Both the position numbers and the translations under genes were made by a program. Shown piece by piece: positions 53,334 to 62,102 of a stretch of 64,000 nt of DNA. Each line of letters opens with the position of its first letter. Position 1 is the first letter of the stretch. The DNA is taken from the NCBI GenBank assembly GCA_036924855.1, contig JBAGRP010000001.1, forward strand, positions 2,232,001 through 2,296,000, written 5' to 3'. Source of the DNA: Nitrobacteraceae bacterium AZCC 2146. Its GTDB lineage: Bacteria > Pseudomonadota > Alphaproteobacteria > Rhizobiales > Xanthobacteraceae. Under the pieces are notes generated by a model. That model saw only the letters and a list, made by a program, of their open reading frames with translations, searched no databases and had not been told where the DNA came from.

Positions 53334-54467
53334 TCACATCCCGATCGCGGCGAAGAAGATCGCGAACACGCCGTCCATCACGATCACGAAGAAGATCCCC
53401 TTCACCACCGACGAGGTGGTGTGCTGCCCCAGCGACTCCGCGCTGCCCTGCACCGCCAAGCCTTCGACGCAAGCGACGATGCCGATCACCATGGCCATGA
53501 CAGGCGCCTTGATCATGCCGACGGTGAAATGATTGATCGACAGCGCATCGCGCAGCCGCGACAGGAATGCCTCGGGCTCGACGCCGCCATAGAGCCACGC
53601 GACGAGGCCGCCGCCATACAGCGCGGCCATCGCGCCGAGAAAGGTCAGGATCGGCATCGCCAGCACCAGCGCGATCATCCGCGGCAGCACCAGCACCTCA
53701 ATGGGGTCGAAGCCCATGGTGCGCAGCGCGTCGATCTCCTCGCGCATCTTCATCGAGCCCAACTCGGCGGTATAGGCGCTGCCGGAACGGCCGGCGACCA
53801 TGATCGCCACCAGCAGCACGCCGAGTTCGCGCAGCACCAATACGCCGAGCATGTCGACGACGAAGACGTCGGCGCCGAACTTGCGGAAGTGGAAGATGCC
53901 CTGCTGGGCGACGATGCAGCCGATCAGGAAGGTGATCAGCACCACGATCGGCACCGCATTCCAGCAGACCTGTTCGAGGTGATGCACCATTGAGGTCAGC
54001 CGGAATCGGGAGGGATGAATGAATACGCGCAGCCAGGCAGCGATCACCGCGCCGATCATATCGACCAGCGCCAGCATGGTTTCGCCGATACCGAACACGC
54101 TGCGCCCGATCCTATCCAGCACGCCGGCGATACCGGACCGCGCCGCTTCCGGCGGGCCGGCAGGTTTCACCCGGCGGACTTCGTCCACCAGGCTGGAATA
54201 ATTCGTCGACAGTCCGGCGATCTGGGCTTCGATGCCGTCCCGGGTCAAAGCGCGGCGCAACCGCTCGATCAGCCAGGCACCAAAGGTATCAAGTTTCGAG
54301 ACCTGGGAGACGTCGATGAAGATGTGGGGCCGGCTGCCGGTGAGCTTTTCGGCCTCGGCCACGATCTGCTCAAGCGCCGGGGCGAAACGTGCTGTCCACG
54401 ATCCCGCCGCACACAGCGCCAAGCCGTCGCCCTTGGCGATCTGTTCCAGTGTCGGGCCGCCGCTCAC
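53334..54467 (-). CDS. mlaE: MlaE-type permease with N-terminal STAS-like domain
   Basis: 377 residues. The first 110 residues form a STAS/MlaB-like domain (LALCAAGSWTARFAPALEQI, FIDVSQVSKLDTFGAWLIER). The MlaE permease follows, with LTSMVHHLEQVCWNAVPIVV, REIGTLLV-like LRELGVLLVAIMVAGRSGSA and MKMREEIDALRTMGFDPIEV. In E. coli, MlaB and MlaE are separate proteins, so this is a natural fusion, common in alphaproteobacteria. It is first in the mlaE-mlaF-mlaD operon for phospholipid transport across the envelope. Confidence 0.93.
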   Translation of the reverse strand: MSGGPTLEQIAKGDGLALCAAGSWTARFAPALEQIVAEAEKLTGSRPHIFIDVSQVSKLDTFGAWLIERLRRALTRDGIEAQIAGLSTNYSSLVDEVRRVKPAGPPEAARSGIAGVLDRIGRSVFGIGETMLALVDMIGAVIAAWLRVFIHPSRFRLTSMVHHLEQVCWNAVPIVVLITFLIGCIVAQQGIFHFRKFGADVFVVDMLGVLVLRELGVLLVAIMVAGRSGSAYTAELGSMKMREEIDALRTMGFDPIEVLVLPRMIALVLAMPILTFLGAMAALYGGGLVAWLYGGVEPEAFLSRLRDALSINHFTVGMIKAPVMAMVIGIVACVEGLAVQGSAESLGQHTTSSVVKGIFFVIVMDGVFAIFFAAIGM

Positions 54468-54623
54468 AACCGGCTCCTGCGCTTGTTTACGCTGTTCATG
54501 AACAAAATCTTAACACGCCGCCGACAATTCGAGAGGACCGGCACGATGGTATGGTTAATTCCATCCGGCGCGAGGTGCGGCGCAGTCAGACACTGCCATT
54601 GCGTCTCAAACAAGTTCACTGGG

Positions 54624-54647
54624 TCACGTATATTGTCACGTATATTT
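54624..54647. promoter_or_regulatory. Tandem 12-bp direct repeat
   Basis: TCACGTATATTG is immediately followed by TCACGTATATTT. The pair sits in the 293-bp gap between divergent mlaE and the epimerase gene, about 115 bp upstream of the epimerase ATG. A regulator operator is possible; the AT content is higher than in the surroundings. Confidence 0.4.
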
Positions 54648-54760
54648 AAGCATACCGATCGCTCTGTTATACCGCTGTCTGTGGTGCCGCGCTGGCCGAT
54701 CTGTTTCTGAAAGTTGCCCAATTGGTTCCTCCTGAAATCCCTGCCCTGCCCGCCGCGCTC

Positions 54761-55729
54761 ATGGCCCGGATCGAACGCTGGCCAATCGCCGGCGCCTTCA
54801 CCATCAGCCGCGGCGCCAAGACGGAGGCCGTGGCGGTGGTAGCCCAGATCAGCCGCGGCGGTTTTACCGGCCGCGGCGAATGCGTGCCCTATGCCCGCTA
54901 CGGCGAAACCCCCGAAGCGACCCTGGCCACAATCCTGGCGATGCAGGACGGCCTGGGCAAAGGTCTCGACCGGCGTACCCTGCAGGCGCTCATGCCCGCG
55001 AGCGCGGCCCGCAACGCGCTGGATTGCGCGCTGCTCGACCTGGAGGCCAAGAGCCGAGGGCTGCGCGTCTGGGACCTGCTGAAGCGCCCGGCGCCGCGCG
55101 CCTGCACCACCGCCTATACGATCTCGCTGGGCACCCCCGATGCGATGGCGGCGGCTACGGCAAAGGCCGCATACCGGCCGCTGCTGAAGATCAAGCTCGG
55201 CAGCGACGATGATGCCGCCCGGATCGCGGCTGTACGAAAAGAAGCCCCGGAATCCGAGCTGATCGTCGATGCCAACGAGGCCTGGACGCCCGGCAATCTC
55301 GAACAAAATCTTGCGGCCTGCGAGGCGGCGGGCGTCACGCTGATCGAACAGCCGCTGCCCGCCGGACAGGATGAGGCGCTGGCCCATATCCGCCGGCCGA
55401 TGGCGGTCTGCGCCGACGAGAGCGTGCACGACCTCGCCTCGCTCGAAGGGCTGCGCGGCCGCTACGACGCCATCAACATCAAGCTCGACAAGGCCGGCGG
55501 CCTCACCGAAGCACTGGCGATGGCCGATGCGGCTCAGGCGCTCGGACTGGAAATCATGGTCGGCTGCATGGTTGCGACCTCGCTGTCGATGGCGCCGGCG
55601 ATGCTGATCGCCCAACAGGCCCGCTTCGTCGATCTCGATGGCCCCTTGCTGCTGGCCGGCGACCGCGACGACGGCCTGCGCTACGACGACAGCACGGTCT
55701 ATCCGCCTGACGCGGCACTCTGGGGCTGA
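54761..55729 (+). CDS. L-Ala-D/L-Glu epimerase-like (dipeptide epimerase, enolase superfamily)
   Basis: 322 residues from the ATG of MARIERWPIAGAFTISRGAK; an in-frame TTG at 54722 would add 13 residues. Enolase-superfamily catalytic motifs are present: KIKLGSDDDAAR (Lys pair), IVDANEAW (Asp metal ligand), LIEQPLPAGQD (Glu), VCADESVHD (Asp) and INIKLDKAGGLTEAL (Lys on the other face). This matches YcjG-type dipeptide epimerases used in recycling of peptidoglycan peptides. The 3' end overlaps the convergent MFS gene by 31 bp. Confidence 0.88.
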   Translation: MARIERWPIAGAFTISRGAKTEAVAVVAQISRGGFTGRGECVPYARYGETPEATLATILAMQDGLGKGLDRRTLQALMPASAARNALDCALLDLEAKSRGLRVWDLLKRPAPRACTTAYTISLGTPDAMAAATAKAAYRPLLKIKLGSDDDAARIAAVRKEAPESELIVDANEAWTPGNLEQNLAACEAAGVTLIEQPLPAGQDEALAHIRRPMAVCADESVHDLASLEGLRGRYDAINIKLDKAGGLTEALAMADAAQALGLEIMVGCMVATSLSMAPAMLIAQQARFVDLDGPLLLAGDRDDGLRYDDSTVYPPDAALWG

Positions 55730-56916
55730 TCTGTGATGCCGTAAGGCGTGTCCGCCTGATGCCGGCCGAACCACATCACGCTGGCGCCGGCCAGCGCCAG
55801 CAAAGCCATCGCGTAATAGGCGCCCTGCCCGTAGCGCGCATAGATGACACCGGACAGGATCGCCGCGCAGCTCATGACGATGCCGGTGCAGGCGGTCAGA
55901 TAGCCCTGCGCCGTGGCGGTGAGGTGGCCCGGAACGTGCCGGACCAGCAGACCCATGATGCCTACCTGGGTCAGTCCGTAGGTCAGGCCGTGCATCAGTT
56001 GAATCACTGCGAGCACGGCGACGGGCGGGTGCTGCGCCGTGATCAGCCAGCGCGTCACGCCGCTGAGCCCGCCGAGCACGACCAGCAATGCCGGCGACAG
56101 CGTGAAGCGCGGCGACAGCGCGAACACCACGATCTCCGCCGTCACGCCGAGTGCCCACAACACGGCGATGGTCAGGCCGCCCAAGCCTGTGCCCTGCCAG
56201 GAGATCGAGGCAAAGGTGTAATAGGCGGCATGACTGCCCTGGATCAGCGCCGACGCTGCCATGATGGTTAGAAAGCCGCGCTCGCGCAGCAGCGCGGTGG
56301 CACTCGTCAGGGTGCGCGGCGCGAGCCCGGGCGTCGTCAGCGACTGCAGCCCGACGCTGGCGAGTGCACCGAGGCCTGCCATGCCGGCAATCACCCAGAT
56401 CAGGTGCTTTGCCGCAATCACCTCGACCAGCAGCCCGCAGGCCAACGCGCCGACCACAAAGGCCGCGGAGCCCCACAGCCGCAGCGGCCCGTAGTTCAGG
56501 CCATAGCGGGCCACGCCCTTCAGCGCGTAGCCATCCGTCAGCGGCACCAGCGGCGTCCACATGCAAGCGGTGAGCGCAAAGGCGATGAAAATCAGCAACG
56601 GCTGGTCCAGCAGGCCGACAATGGAGAAGCCTATTGCGGTCAGGAACGCCGTGGCGATCATCGCCGCCCGCAGCGCACGATGCCGTTCCGCCAGCCCGGT
56701 GATGAACGGCAGCACGGTGAAGCGGGTGACCGAAGGCACCGCGGTGATCAGCCCGATCCATGACGGATCGATCCCCACCGCCCTCAGCCACACCGGAAAG
56801 AACGGCAGATAGGTGCCGACCGAGCCAAACACCGCGCCATAGAACAGCGCCAGCCGTGCGGCGAATCGCCGGGCCGGTATTTGCGAAGCGATCGCGGTGT
56901 CGGATTCGGATATCAT
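55699..56916 (-). CDS. MFS transporter (HcaT/3-phenylpropionate permease-like)
   Basis: 405 residues from MISESDTAIASQIPARRFAA, with about 12 membrane helices. The N-terminal FYGAVFGSVGTYLPFFPVWL and VPLTDGYALKGVARYGLNYG match the MFS_1-like family that includes the E. coli phenylpropionate transporter HcaT and LacY relatives. The substrate is unknown. The gene converges on the dipeptide epimerase gene with a 31-bp overlap of coding ends and is divergent from the gene at 56992. Confidence 0.85.
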   Translation of the reverse strand: MISESDTAIASQIPARRFAARLALFYGAVFGSVGTYLPFFPVWLRAVGIDPSWIGLITAVPSVTRFTVLPFITGLAERHRALRAAMIATAFLTAIGFSIVGLLDQPLLIFIAFALTACMWTPLVPLTDGYALKGVARYGLNYGPLRLWGSAAFVVGALACGLLVEVIAAKHLIWVIAGMAGLGALASVGLQSLTTPGLAPRTLTSATALLRERGFLTIMAASALIQGSHAAYYTFASISWQGTGLGGLTIAVLWALGVTAEIVVFALSPRFTLSPALLVVLGGLSGVTRWLITAQHPPVAVLAVIQLMHGLTYGLTQVGIMGLLVRHVPGHLTATAQGYLTACTGIVMSCAAILSGVIYARYGQGAYYAMALLALAGASVMWFGRHQADTPYGITDQPQSAASGG

Positions 56917-56991
56917 CAATTCAATTGCGATTCGCGGGGGATCGTGGTGATCGTTACATACCGCGCACTGATTTGCGCCACGAGTTTAGCA

Positions 56992-58203
56992 ATGGCCGAA
57001 GAAGCATTTGCCCTGTCGCCGATTTCCGCCCGCCCCACCGTGCCCGGGGAAGCGGACTACGACGCGATTCGCGAAGCCTTCATGGAGACGGCGCGCGGTC
57101 GCTGGTTCCTCAGCGAATACGCCAAGCGCAACCGCCACACCGACACCGGCATGGTGCTCGAAGCAGTGGCGCGGATCGAAGCCAGTCTGGCGGCGCAGAA
57201 GCAGGCCCCGGCGATCAGCCTGATCGAATCGCTCGGCGCGATCCGCAGCGCCGTGCGGCAGGCCAAGGCCACCGCGATCGAGGCGATGCCGCGCGCGGAG
57301 TCCGACGAGACGCTGACCGCAGCCCGCAACGGCGCGCGGATCATCCGCGAGATCGCCTGGACCTTGCGCGAATGCGGCGCCGATGCGCGGATCTGCGATC
57401 TCCTGGATACCCAGGTCAAGGCGATCGATGCCGCGCAGCAGTCGAGCGCCGGCGACGGGCGCGAAGAGGTGCTGGCGAGCTACGATCTGCTGATGCAGCG
57501 GATCGAACAACTCGTTGATGGCAGTACGGCGGCTCCTGCATCTTACGCAAATACGGAAACGCCGCCAGTTGCAACGGAGAAGCCGGCGCAATCGGCCGCA
57601 GAAACACGCGAAGCATCGGTGACGCCGCTGTTCAAATCGCAGGCGAGCGAAGTACTGGCCGAGACCGTCACGATCTCGCAGCCCGCGGCGCCGCGCGCAA
57701 CCGCGCAGCCTGCCACGATGGAGACAGTCGCAGAAGCGGCAGCTCCGATCGCGGACTCTCCTGCAGAATTCGCAGCCACGATGGCGGAAGCCTCAGTGCC
57801 GATGCCAATGGACGAAGTCGCCAGCGCACCAGAGACGACCCTCGAGGCCGAAGCGGAGCATGATCTGGCCGTGCTCGACATGGTCGCGATGGAGATGGGC
57901 GCGCCAGATCTGAGCGAGCCGGACGTTGCAGCCTCCGAAATGATGCAGCCTGAGGCGCCCGAAACTCAGGCGGCCGAGCCCGAGGCGATCCATCCCGATC
58001 TCATGACGCTGGCGCAGATCGCCGAAGTCGCGCTGGCGCCCGAGCCGCCGCAGCCGGAAGTCGCCCCGCAGGCGCCCGCTCCTTCGCTCGGCGCTGCGCT
58101 GATCGCCAATGGCGTGATTTCGAATCCCGACGCGCCCGCCTCGGATCCGCTGGCGCCGATCCGGCGCATGAGCCAGGCCGAGAAGATCGCGTTCTTCTCG
58201 TAA
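56992..58203 (+). CDS. Alphaproteobacterial protein of unknown function (GRWFL-EYAKRNR motif)
   Basis: 403 residues from MAEEAFALSPISARPTVPGE; the frame extends 111 bp upstream. The N-terminal 160 residues are helical and include ARGRWFLSEYAKRNRHTDTG, a motif I know from uncharacterised alphaproteobacterial proteins that are sometimes annotated CheZ-related. It continues with LIESLGAIRSAVRQAKATAI and IIREIAWTLRECGADARICD. From about 180 to 390 the protein is low complexity (Ala, Glu, Pro) and ends PLAPIRRMSQAEKIAFFS, a conserved-looking tail. It is cytoplasmic; the function is unknown. Confidence 0.65.
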   Translation: MAEEAFALSPISARPTVPGEADYDAIREAFMETARGRWFLSEYAKRNRHTDTGMVLEAVARIEASLAAQKQAPAISLIESLGAIRSAVRQAKATAIEAMPRAESDETLTAARNGARIIREIAWTLRECGADARICDLLDTQVKAIDAAQQSSAGDGREEVLASYDLLMQRIEQLVDGSTAAPASYANTETPPVATEKPAQSAAETREASVTPLFKSQASEVLAETVTISQPAAPRATAQPATMETVAEAAAPIADSPAEFAATMAEASVPMPMDEVASAPETTLEAEAEHDLAVLDMVAMEMGAPDLSEPDVAASEMMQPEAPETQAAEPEAIHPDLMTLAQIAEVALAPEPPQPEVAPQAPAPSLGAALIANGVISNPDAPASDPLAPIRRMSQAEKIAFFS

Positions 58204-58206
58204 GCT

Positions 58207-59196
58207 TTAAACCTGATTGATCAGCTTCGCATAGAGGTCGGCATCGACATTGCCGCCTGACAGCACGATGACGACGGTCTTGCCGCGCGCCTCGAAGCGG
58301 CCGGCCATCAGCGACGCCAGCGCGACCGCGCCGCCGGGCTCGACCACCAGCTTGAGATCGCGAAACGCAAAAGCAATTGCGGTACCGACTTCCGTGTCGG
58401 ACGCAACCACTCCTTGGGAAAGCAGGCGCTGGTTCACCGCAAAGGTGAGTTCGCCGGGGATCGACGCCATCAACGCGTCGCAGATGGTGCGGCCTTCATT
58501 GCTGTGGGCCTCGCGCTTGCCGGCACGCAGCGAGCGCCCGTGATCGTCGAAATGCTCAGGCTCTGCAACGATGATCGACGCTGATGAGAACCGCGCCTTG
58601 ACCGCGGTTGCGACGCCCGCGATCAAACCGCCGCCCGACGCAGGCGCGACGACGACGTCCGGCGCAAGCCCCATCGCAGCAAGGTCTTCCGCGATTTCGC
58701 GGCCGACGGTGCCCTGCCCTGCCATCACGAAGGGATCGTCATAGGGCCGCACCAGCGTGGCCCCGCGCTGGCTGGAGATGCCGCCGGCAATCGCTTCGCG
58801 GTCTTCGGTGTAGCGATCATACAGCACCACTTCGGCGCCGTAGCCCTTGGTGCGCTCACGCTTCGACACTGGCGCATCCGATGGCATCACGATGGTGGCC
58901 GGCATGCCGAGAATCTGCGCCGAAGCAGCAACTCCTTGCGCGTGATTGCCGGACGAGAACGCCACCACGCCGCCAGCGCGTGCGCTTTCGGGAATCGACG
59001 ACAGCTTGTTGAAGGCGCCGCGAAACTTGAACGAGCCGGTCCGCTGCAGCACTTCCGGCTTCAGGAAAACCCTGGCGCCGGTCAGCGCATCGAGCGCAGG
59101 CGACGACAATAGCGGCGTGCGTACCGCATAGGGCGCAATGACGCGGGCGGCAGCGTCGATATCGGCGGCGGTGATCGGCAGCGGAGAATTTGTCAT
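58207..59196 (-). CDS. PLP-dependent threonine/serine dehydratase-like enzyme
   Basis: 329 residues from MTNSPLPITAADIDAAARVI; the frame extends far upstream without support. The PLP lysine lies in RTGSFKFRGAFNKLSSIPES (about residue 53). SSGNHAQGVAASAQILGMPA binds the substrate carboxylate and SGGGLIAGVATAVKARF the phosphate. No C-terminal ACT regulatory domain is present, so it is a catabolic-type threonine dehydratase or serine racemase rather than biosynthetic IlvA. It lies 52 bp after the glycosyltransferase gene, on the same strand. Confidence 0.9.
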   Translation of the reverse strand: MTNSPLPITAADIDAAARVIAPYAVRTPLLSSPALDALTGARVFLKPEVLQRTGSFKFRGAFNKLSSIPESARAGGVVAFSSGNHAQGVAASAQILGMPATIVMPSDAPVSKRERTKGYGAEVVLYDRYTEDREAIAGGISSQRGATLVRPYDDPFVMAGQGTVGREIAEDLAAMGLAPDVVVAPASGGGLIAGVATAVKARFSSASIIVAEPEHFDDHGRSLRAGKREAHSNEGRTICDALMASIPGELTFAVNQRLLSQGVVASDTEVGTAIAFAFRDLKLVVEPGGAVALASLMAGRFEARGKTVVIVLSGGNVDADLYAKLINQV

Positions 59197-59248
59197 GAAC
59201 GCGTTGTATCGCGCGTCGCAATGGGCGGGCAAGCCGCGCGAAAGCAAA

Positions 59249-60298
59249 TCAGGCAGCGAAACGCGGGTGTTTTCGCGTGGCCCGCGTGTCGGCGCCGATT
59301 TCGGCGCGTACCTTGCTGATATTGCTGACGAATGCCCGCGCTGAGGCCTCCCAGGTGTGGCTTGCGGCAAACCGGAGGCAGGCCTGCGGCAAAAGTTTGA
59401 GGGCGCCCAGACACGCCTCCTGCAGGTCGTCGCTGAGGACGCCGACCGGCGCCGCGCCGATCACGTCGCGCGGACCGGTCACCGGGAAGGCGGCAACCGG
59501 CACGCCGCTCGCCAGCGCTTCGAGCAGGACCAGCCCAAAGGTGTCGGTCTTGCTCGGAAACACGAAGACGTCGGCGGCGGCATAGGCCACTGCCAGGGCT
59601 TCGCCTTGCAAGGCGCCGAGGAAGACCGCGTTCGGATGAGCGCGCTCCAGGCTGGCGCGCGCCGGGCCGTCGCCGACCACCACCTTGGTACCGGGAAGAT
59701 CCAGCGAAAGAAATGCCTCGAGATTTTTCTCGACGGCGACGCGTCCCACCGAGAGAAAGATCGGCTTCGGCAGGCCAAGATCAACCTTGCGCGGATGAAA
59801 CAGACCGGCATCGACGCCGCGCGGCCACAGCACCACGTTGCTAAATCCGCGGTCGCGCAATTCGGTGGCCAACGCCGGTGTCGCCGCCATCACCGCGGAG
59901 CTGGCGCCGTGGAAGCGGCGCAGGCCGGCCCAGATCCAGGATTCCGGAATCGGAAACCGCGCCGAGATGTACTCCGGAAACCGGGTGTGAAAGCTGGTGG
60001 TGAACGGAATGCCGCGGCGGCGGCAATAGGCCCGCACCGCAAAGCCGATCGGGCCTTCAGTGGCGATGTGGATGTTGTCCGGATTGGCTTCGGCGATCAG
60101 CCGCGCGATTTTCCAGCGGCTCGGCAGCGCGACGCGAAGATCGGCGTAGCTCGGCAGCGCGAAGGTGCGAAAGGATGCCGGCGTGAGGAAGCTGACGTCG
60201 ACATCGAGACCTTTGGCGGCTTCCGCCATCATCGTCAGCGTCCGCACCACACCGTTGACTTGCGGGTGCCAGGCGTCTGTCGCGATGAGGATGCGCAT
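59249..60298 (-). CDS. agt: GT4 glycosyltransferase, Agt-like (diacylglycerol glycosylation)
   Basis: 349 residues from MRILIATDAWHPQVNGVVRT, the start typical of GT4 lipid glycosyltransferases. The acceptor side includes TEGPIGFAVRAYCRRRGIPF and TSFHTRFPEYISARFP. The donor motif VFVFPSKTDTFGLVLLEALA has Asp in place of the first Glu of the EX7E motif, as in several lipid glycosyltransferases. Its ATG overlaps the stop of the plcP-like gene (ATGA). The pair plcP-agt behind a PHO box is the phosphate-starvation lipid-remodelling cassette known from Agrobacterium, Sinorhizobium, SAR11 and roseobacters. The product would be glucosyl- or glucuronosyl-diacylglycerol. Confidence 0.82.
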   Translation of the reverse strand: MRILIATDAWHPQVNGVVRTLTMMAEAAKGLDVDVSFLTPASFRTFALPSYADLRVALPSRWKIARLIAEANPDNIHIATEGPIGFAVRAYCRRRGIPFTTSFHTRFPEYISARFPIPESWIWAGLRRFHGASSAVMAATPALATELRDRGFSNVVLWPRGVDAGLFHPRKVDLGLPKPIFLSVGRVAVEKNLEAFLSLDLPGTKVVVGDGPARASLERAHPNAVFLGALQGEALAVAYAAADVFVFPSKTDTFGLVLLEALASGVPVAAFPVTGPRDVIGAAPVGVLSDDLQEACLGALKLLPQACLRFAASHTWEASARAFVSNISKVRAEIGADTRATRKHPRFAA

Positions 60299-61092
60299 CA
60301 GGCGGCTCGCGCCGCGACGGCGGCGACGGGCGCGCTTCGCCGCAGCGGATCGGTCCAGGTGATGATCTCGAAGCGGCCGTCCTCGTGCTCGGCGAGCGCC
60401 GTGCAGCTCTCGACCCAGTCGCCGCAATTCATGTAGCGGACGCCGTGTTCGTCGCGGATGGTAGCATAGTGGATGTGGCCGCAGATCACGCCGTCGGCGC
60501 CATGGCGCTTGGCCTCGCCGGCCAGCGTCTGCTCGAACGCGCCGATGTAGTTGACGGCGTTCTTGACCTTCAGCTTGGCCCATTGCGACAGCGACCAGTA
60601 GGGAACACCGAACCAGCGCCGGAACGCGTTGACGATGCGGTTCATCTGGATCGCGAAGTCATAGGCCTTGTCGCCGAGATGGGCGAGCCAGCGCGCATTC
60701 TGCACCACGAGGTCGAAGATATCGCCGTGGATCACCAGATAGCGCTTGCCGTCGACGCCTTCGTGCATCGCGGTTTCGACGACTTCGATGCCGCCGAAAT
60801 GCGTGCCGTAGTAATTGCGCAGGAATTCGTCGTGATTGCCGGGCACGTAGACGATCTTGGAACCCTTGCGGGCCTTGCGCAGCATCTTCTGCACGAAGTC
60901 GTTGTGCGATTGCGGCCAGTGCCAGCCGGACTTCAGCGCCCAGCCATCGACGATATCGCCGACGAGGTAGATGGTATCGGCATCATGGGTGCGGAGAAAG
61001 TCGAGCAGCCGGTCGGCCTGCGAACCCCGGGCGCCCAGATGGACGTCGGAGATAAACAGAGTGCGAAAGCGCCGTTCGTTGCCTTCACTCAT
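60298..61092 (-). CDS. plcP: Calcineurin-like phosphoesterase, PlcP-type phospholipase C
   Basis: 264 residues from MSEGNERRFRTLFISDVHLG; an ATG 15 bp upstream is possible, but GGAAAG precedes this one. All five metallophosphoesterase blocks are visible: SDVHLG, VGDIVDGW, PGNHDEFLRN, VIHGDIFD and CGHIHYA. The family includes LpxH-like UDP-diacylglucosamine hydrolases and PlcP (SMc00171), which cleaves membrane phospholipid to diacylglycerol under phosphate limitation. Context decides: a PHO box is 38 bp upstream, pmtA lies upstream and a lipid glycosyltransferase overlaps downstream. Confidence 0.85.
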   Translation of the reverse strand: MSEGNERRFRTLFISDVHLGARGSQADRLLDFLRTHDADTIYLVGDIVDGWALKSGWHWPQSHNDFVQKMLRKARKGSKIVYVPGNHDEFLRNYYGTHFGGIEVVETAMHEGVDGKRYLVIHGDIFDLVVQNARWLAHLGDKAYDFAIQMNRIVNAFRRWFGVPYWSLSQWAKLKVKNAVNYIGAFEQTLAGEAKRHGADGVICGHIHYATIRDEHGVRYMNCGDWVESCTALAEHEDGRFEIITWTDPLRRSAPVAAVAARAA

Positions 61093-61129
61093 CGCGTCAC
61101 TTTCCATATCGAGCAGCTAACAGAGTCTC

Positions 61130-61147
61130 ATGACGGGGCGATGACAG
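61130..61147 (-). promoter_or_regulatory. PHO box (PhoB binding site) upstream of plcP
   Basis: On the minus strand CTGTCATCGCCCCGTCAT matches the consensus CTGTCAT-N4-CTGTCAT at 13 of 14 defined positions (one C for T in the second arm). It occupies the short gap between the pmtA stop (61149) and the plcP start, so it would drive plcP-agt. Confidence 0.82.
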
Positions 61148-61148
61148 A

Positions 61149-61805
61149 TCATGCCGCGAGCGCCGCCGCCCGTTCGAAGGTCACCAGCGTATAGATGCCG
61201 AACGGCGCCACCTTGCGGCGCTCGACCAGGATGGAATCGGAATTGGACTGCGACCAGGCCTGCAGCCGCGCAAACGGGAATTCGGGCCGCAGGCCGAGCG
61301 CGCGGGTTTTTACCGCCGCCCAGCGTTCCACCGCGGCGGCGAGGCCGGTTTCCGAATAGAGATGATTGACCAGGATGATGCGGCCGCCGGGCTTCACCAC
61401 GCGGTGGCATTCCGACAGCACCTGCTCGGGGTTCTCCACCAGGGTGATGACGAATTGCGCGACCACGCAGTCGAACGTCGCGTCCGCAAAGGTCATCGCA
61501 TGCGCGTCCATCTGCTGCACGGATGTGACCCAGGGATAGCGCCCGCTCGCCATTTTCGCGCGGGCCTTGTCCAACATCGGCGCGCTGAGATCGATGCCGG
61601 TGATGTCGGTGGTGGCGTCGTAATCGTCGAACGACAGTCCGGTGCCGACGCCGACTTCGAGGATTTTTCCGCCGATGGCACGGGCGGCCGCCGCCGCGGC
61701 GCGACGGCCTTTCAGCATCACCGGCCCGCACACCGCATCATAGATCGGCGCCCACCGGGCATAGGCGGTTTCAACTACGGAAGTGTCGAGGTCCAGAGTC
61801 GCCAT
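61149..61805 (-). CDS. pmtA: Phosphatidylethanolamine N-methyltransferase-like (PmtA family)
   Basis: 218 residues, the usual length. It opens VETAYARWAPIYDAVCGPVM, the PmtA-type N-terminus, followed by the SAM motif KILEVGVGTGLSFDDYD and DITGIDLSAPMLDKARAKMA. Downstream are DCVVAQFVITLVENPEQVLS and VKPGGRIILVNHLYSE. Rhodobacter/rhizobial PmtA methylates phosphatidylethanolamine three times to phosphatidylcholine. It lies directly upstream of the PHO box and plcP on the same strand. A general class I methyltransferase is the alternative. Confidence 0.8.
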   Translation of the reverse strand: MATLDLDTSVVETAYARWAPIYDAVCGPVMLKGRRAAAAAARAIGGKILEVGVGTGLSFDDYDATTDITGIDLSAPMLDKARAKMASGRYPWVTSVQQMDAHAMTFADATFDCVVAQFVITLVENPEQVLSECHRVVKPGGRIILVNHLYSETGLAAAVERWAAVKTRALGLRPEFPFARLQAWSQSNSDSILVERRKVAPFGIYTLVTFERAAALAA

Positions 61806-61953
61806 GCGTGGTTCCGGTCAGCGTGTCCTGGGAGAATCGGACAACTCGTTTGCTGACTGGCTGATACCAAGCGGGGATGACAGGTGGACGACAGGGTGTC
61901 GCATGCGCCGGATCGCAGGCTCATATCAAGCGTCGATGCCAGAGTTCATCGTT

Positions 61954-62100
61954 CCCCGGATGCTGCGCAACGCGCTGCGCTTGCAGCGTGGTGCGCTGCT
62001 GATCCGGGGCCCCGGTTTCCGCGACGAAGAAAGCGGGATCCCGGATCTGCGCAGCGTCATAAGAACGCCGCAGCGCGTCCGGGAAACGGGAACGCGCTTT
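61954..62100. repeat. Palindromic intergenic repeat between pmtA and thiD
   Basis: CCCCGGAT (61954-61961) pairs with ATCCGGGG (62002-62009) around GC-rich inner stems (GCTGCGC, GCGCTGCT). A second unit has TCCCGGAT near 62039 facing GTCCGGGA near 62078. It resembles the other CCGGGA/T extragenic palindromes of the window. The 297-bp gap holds no gene. Confidence 0.55.
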
Positions 62101-62102
62101 GA

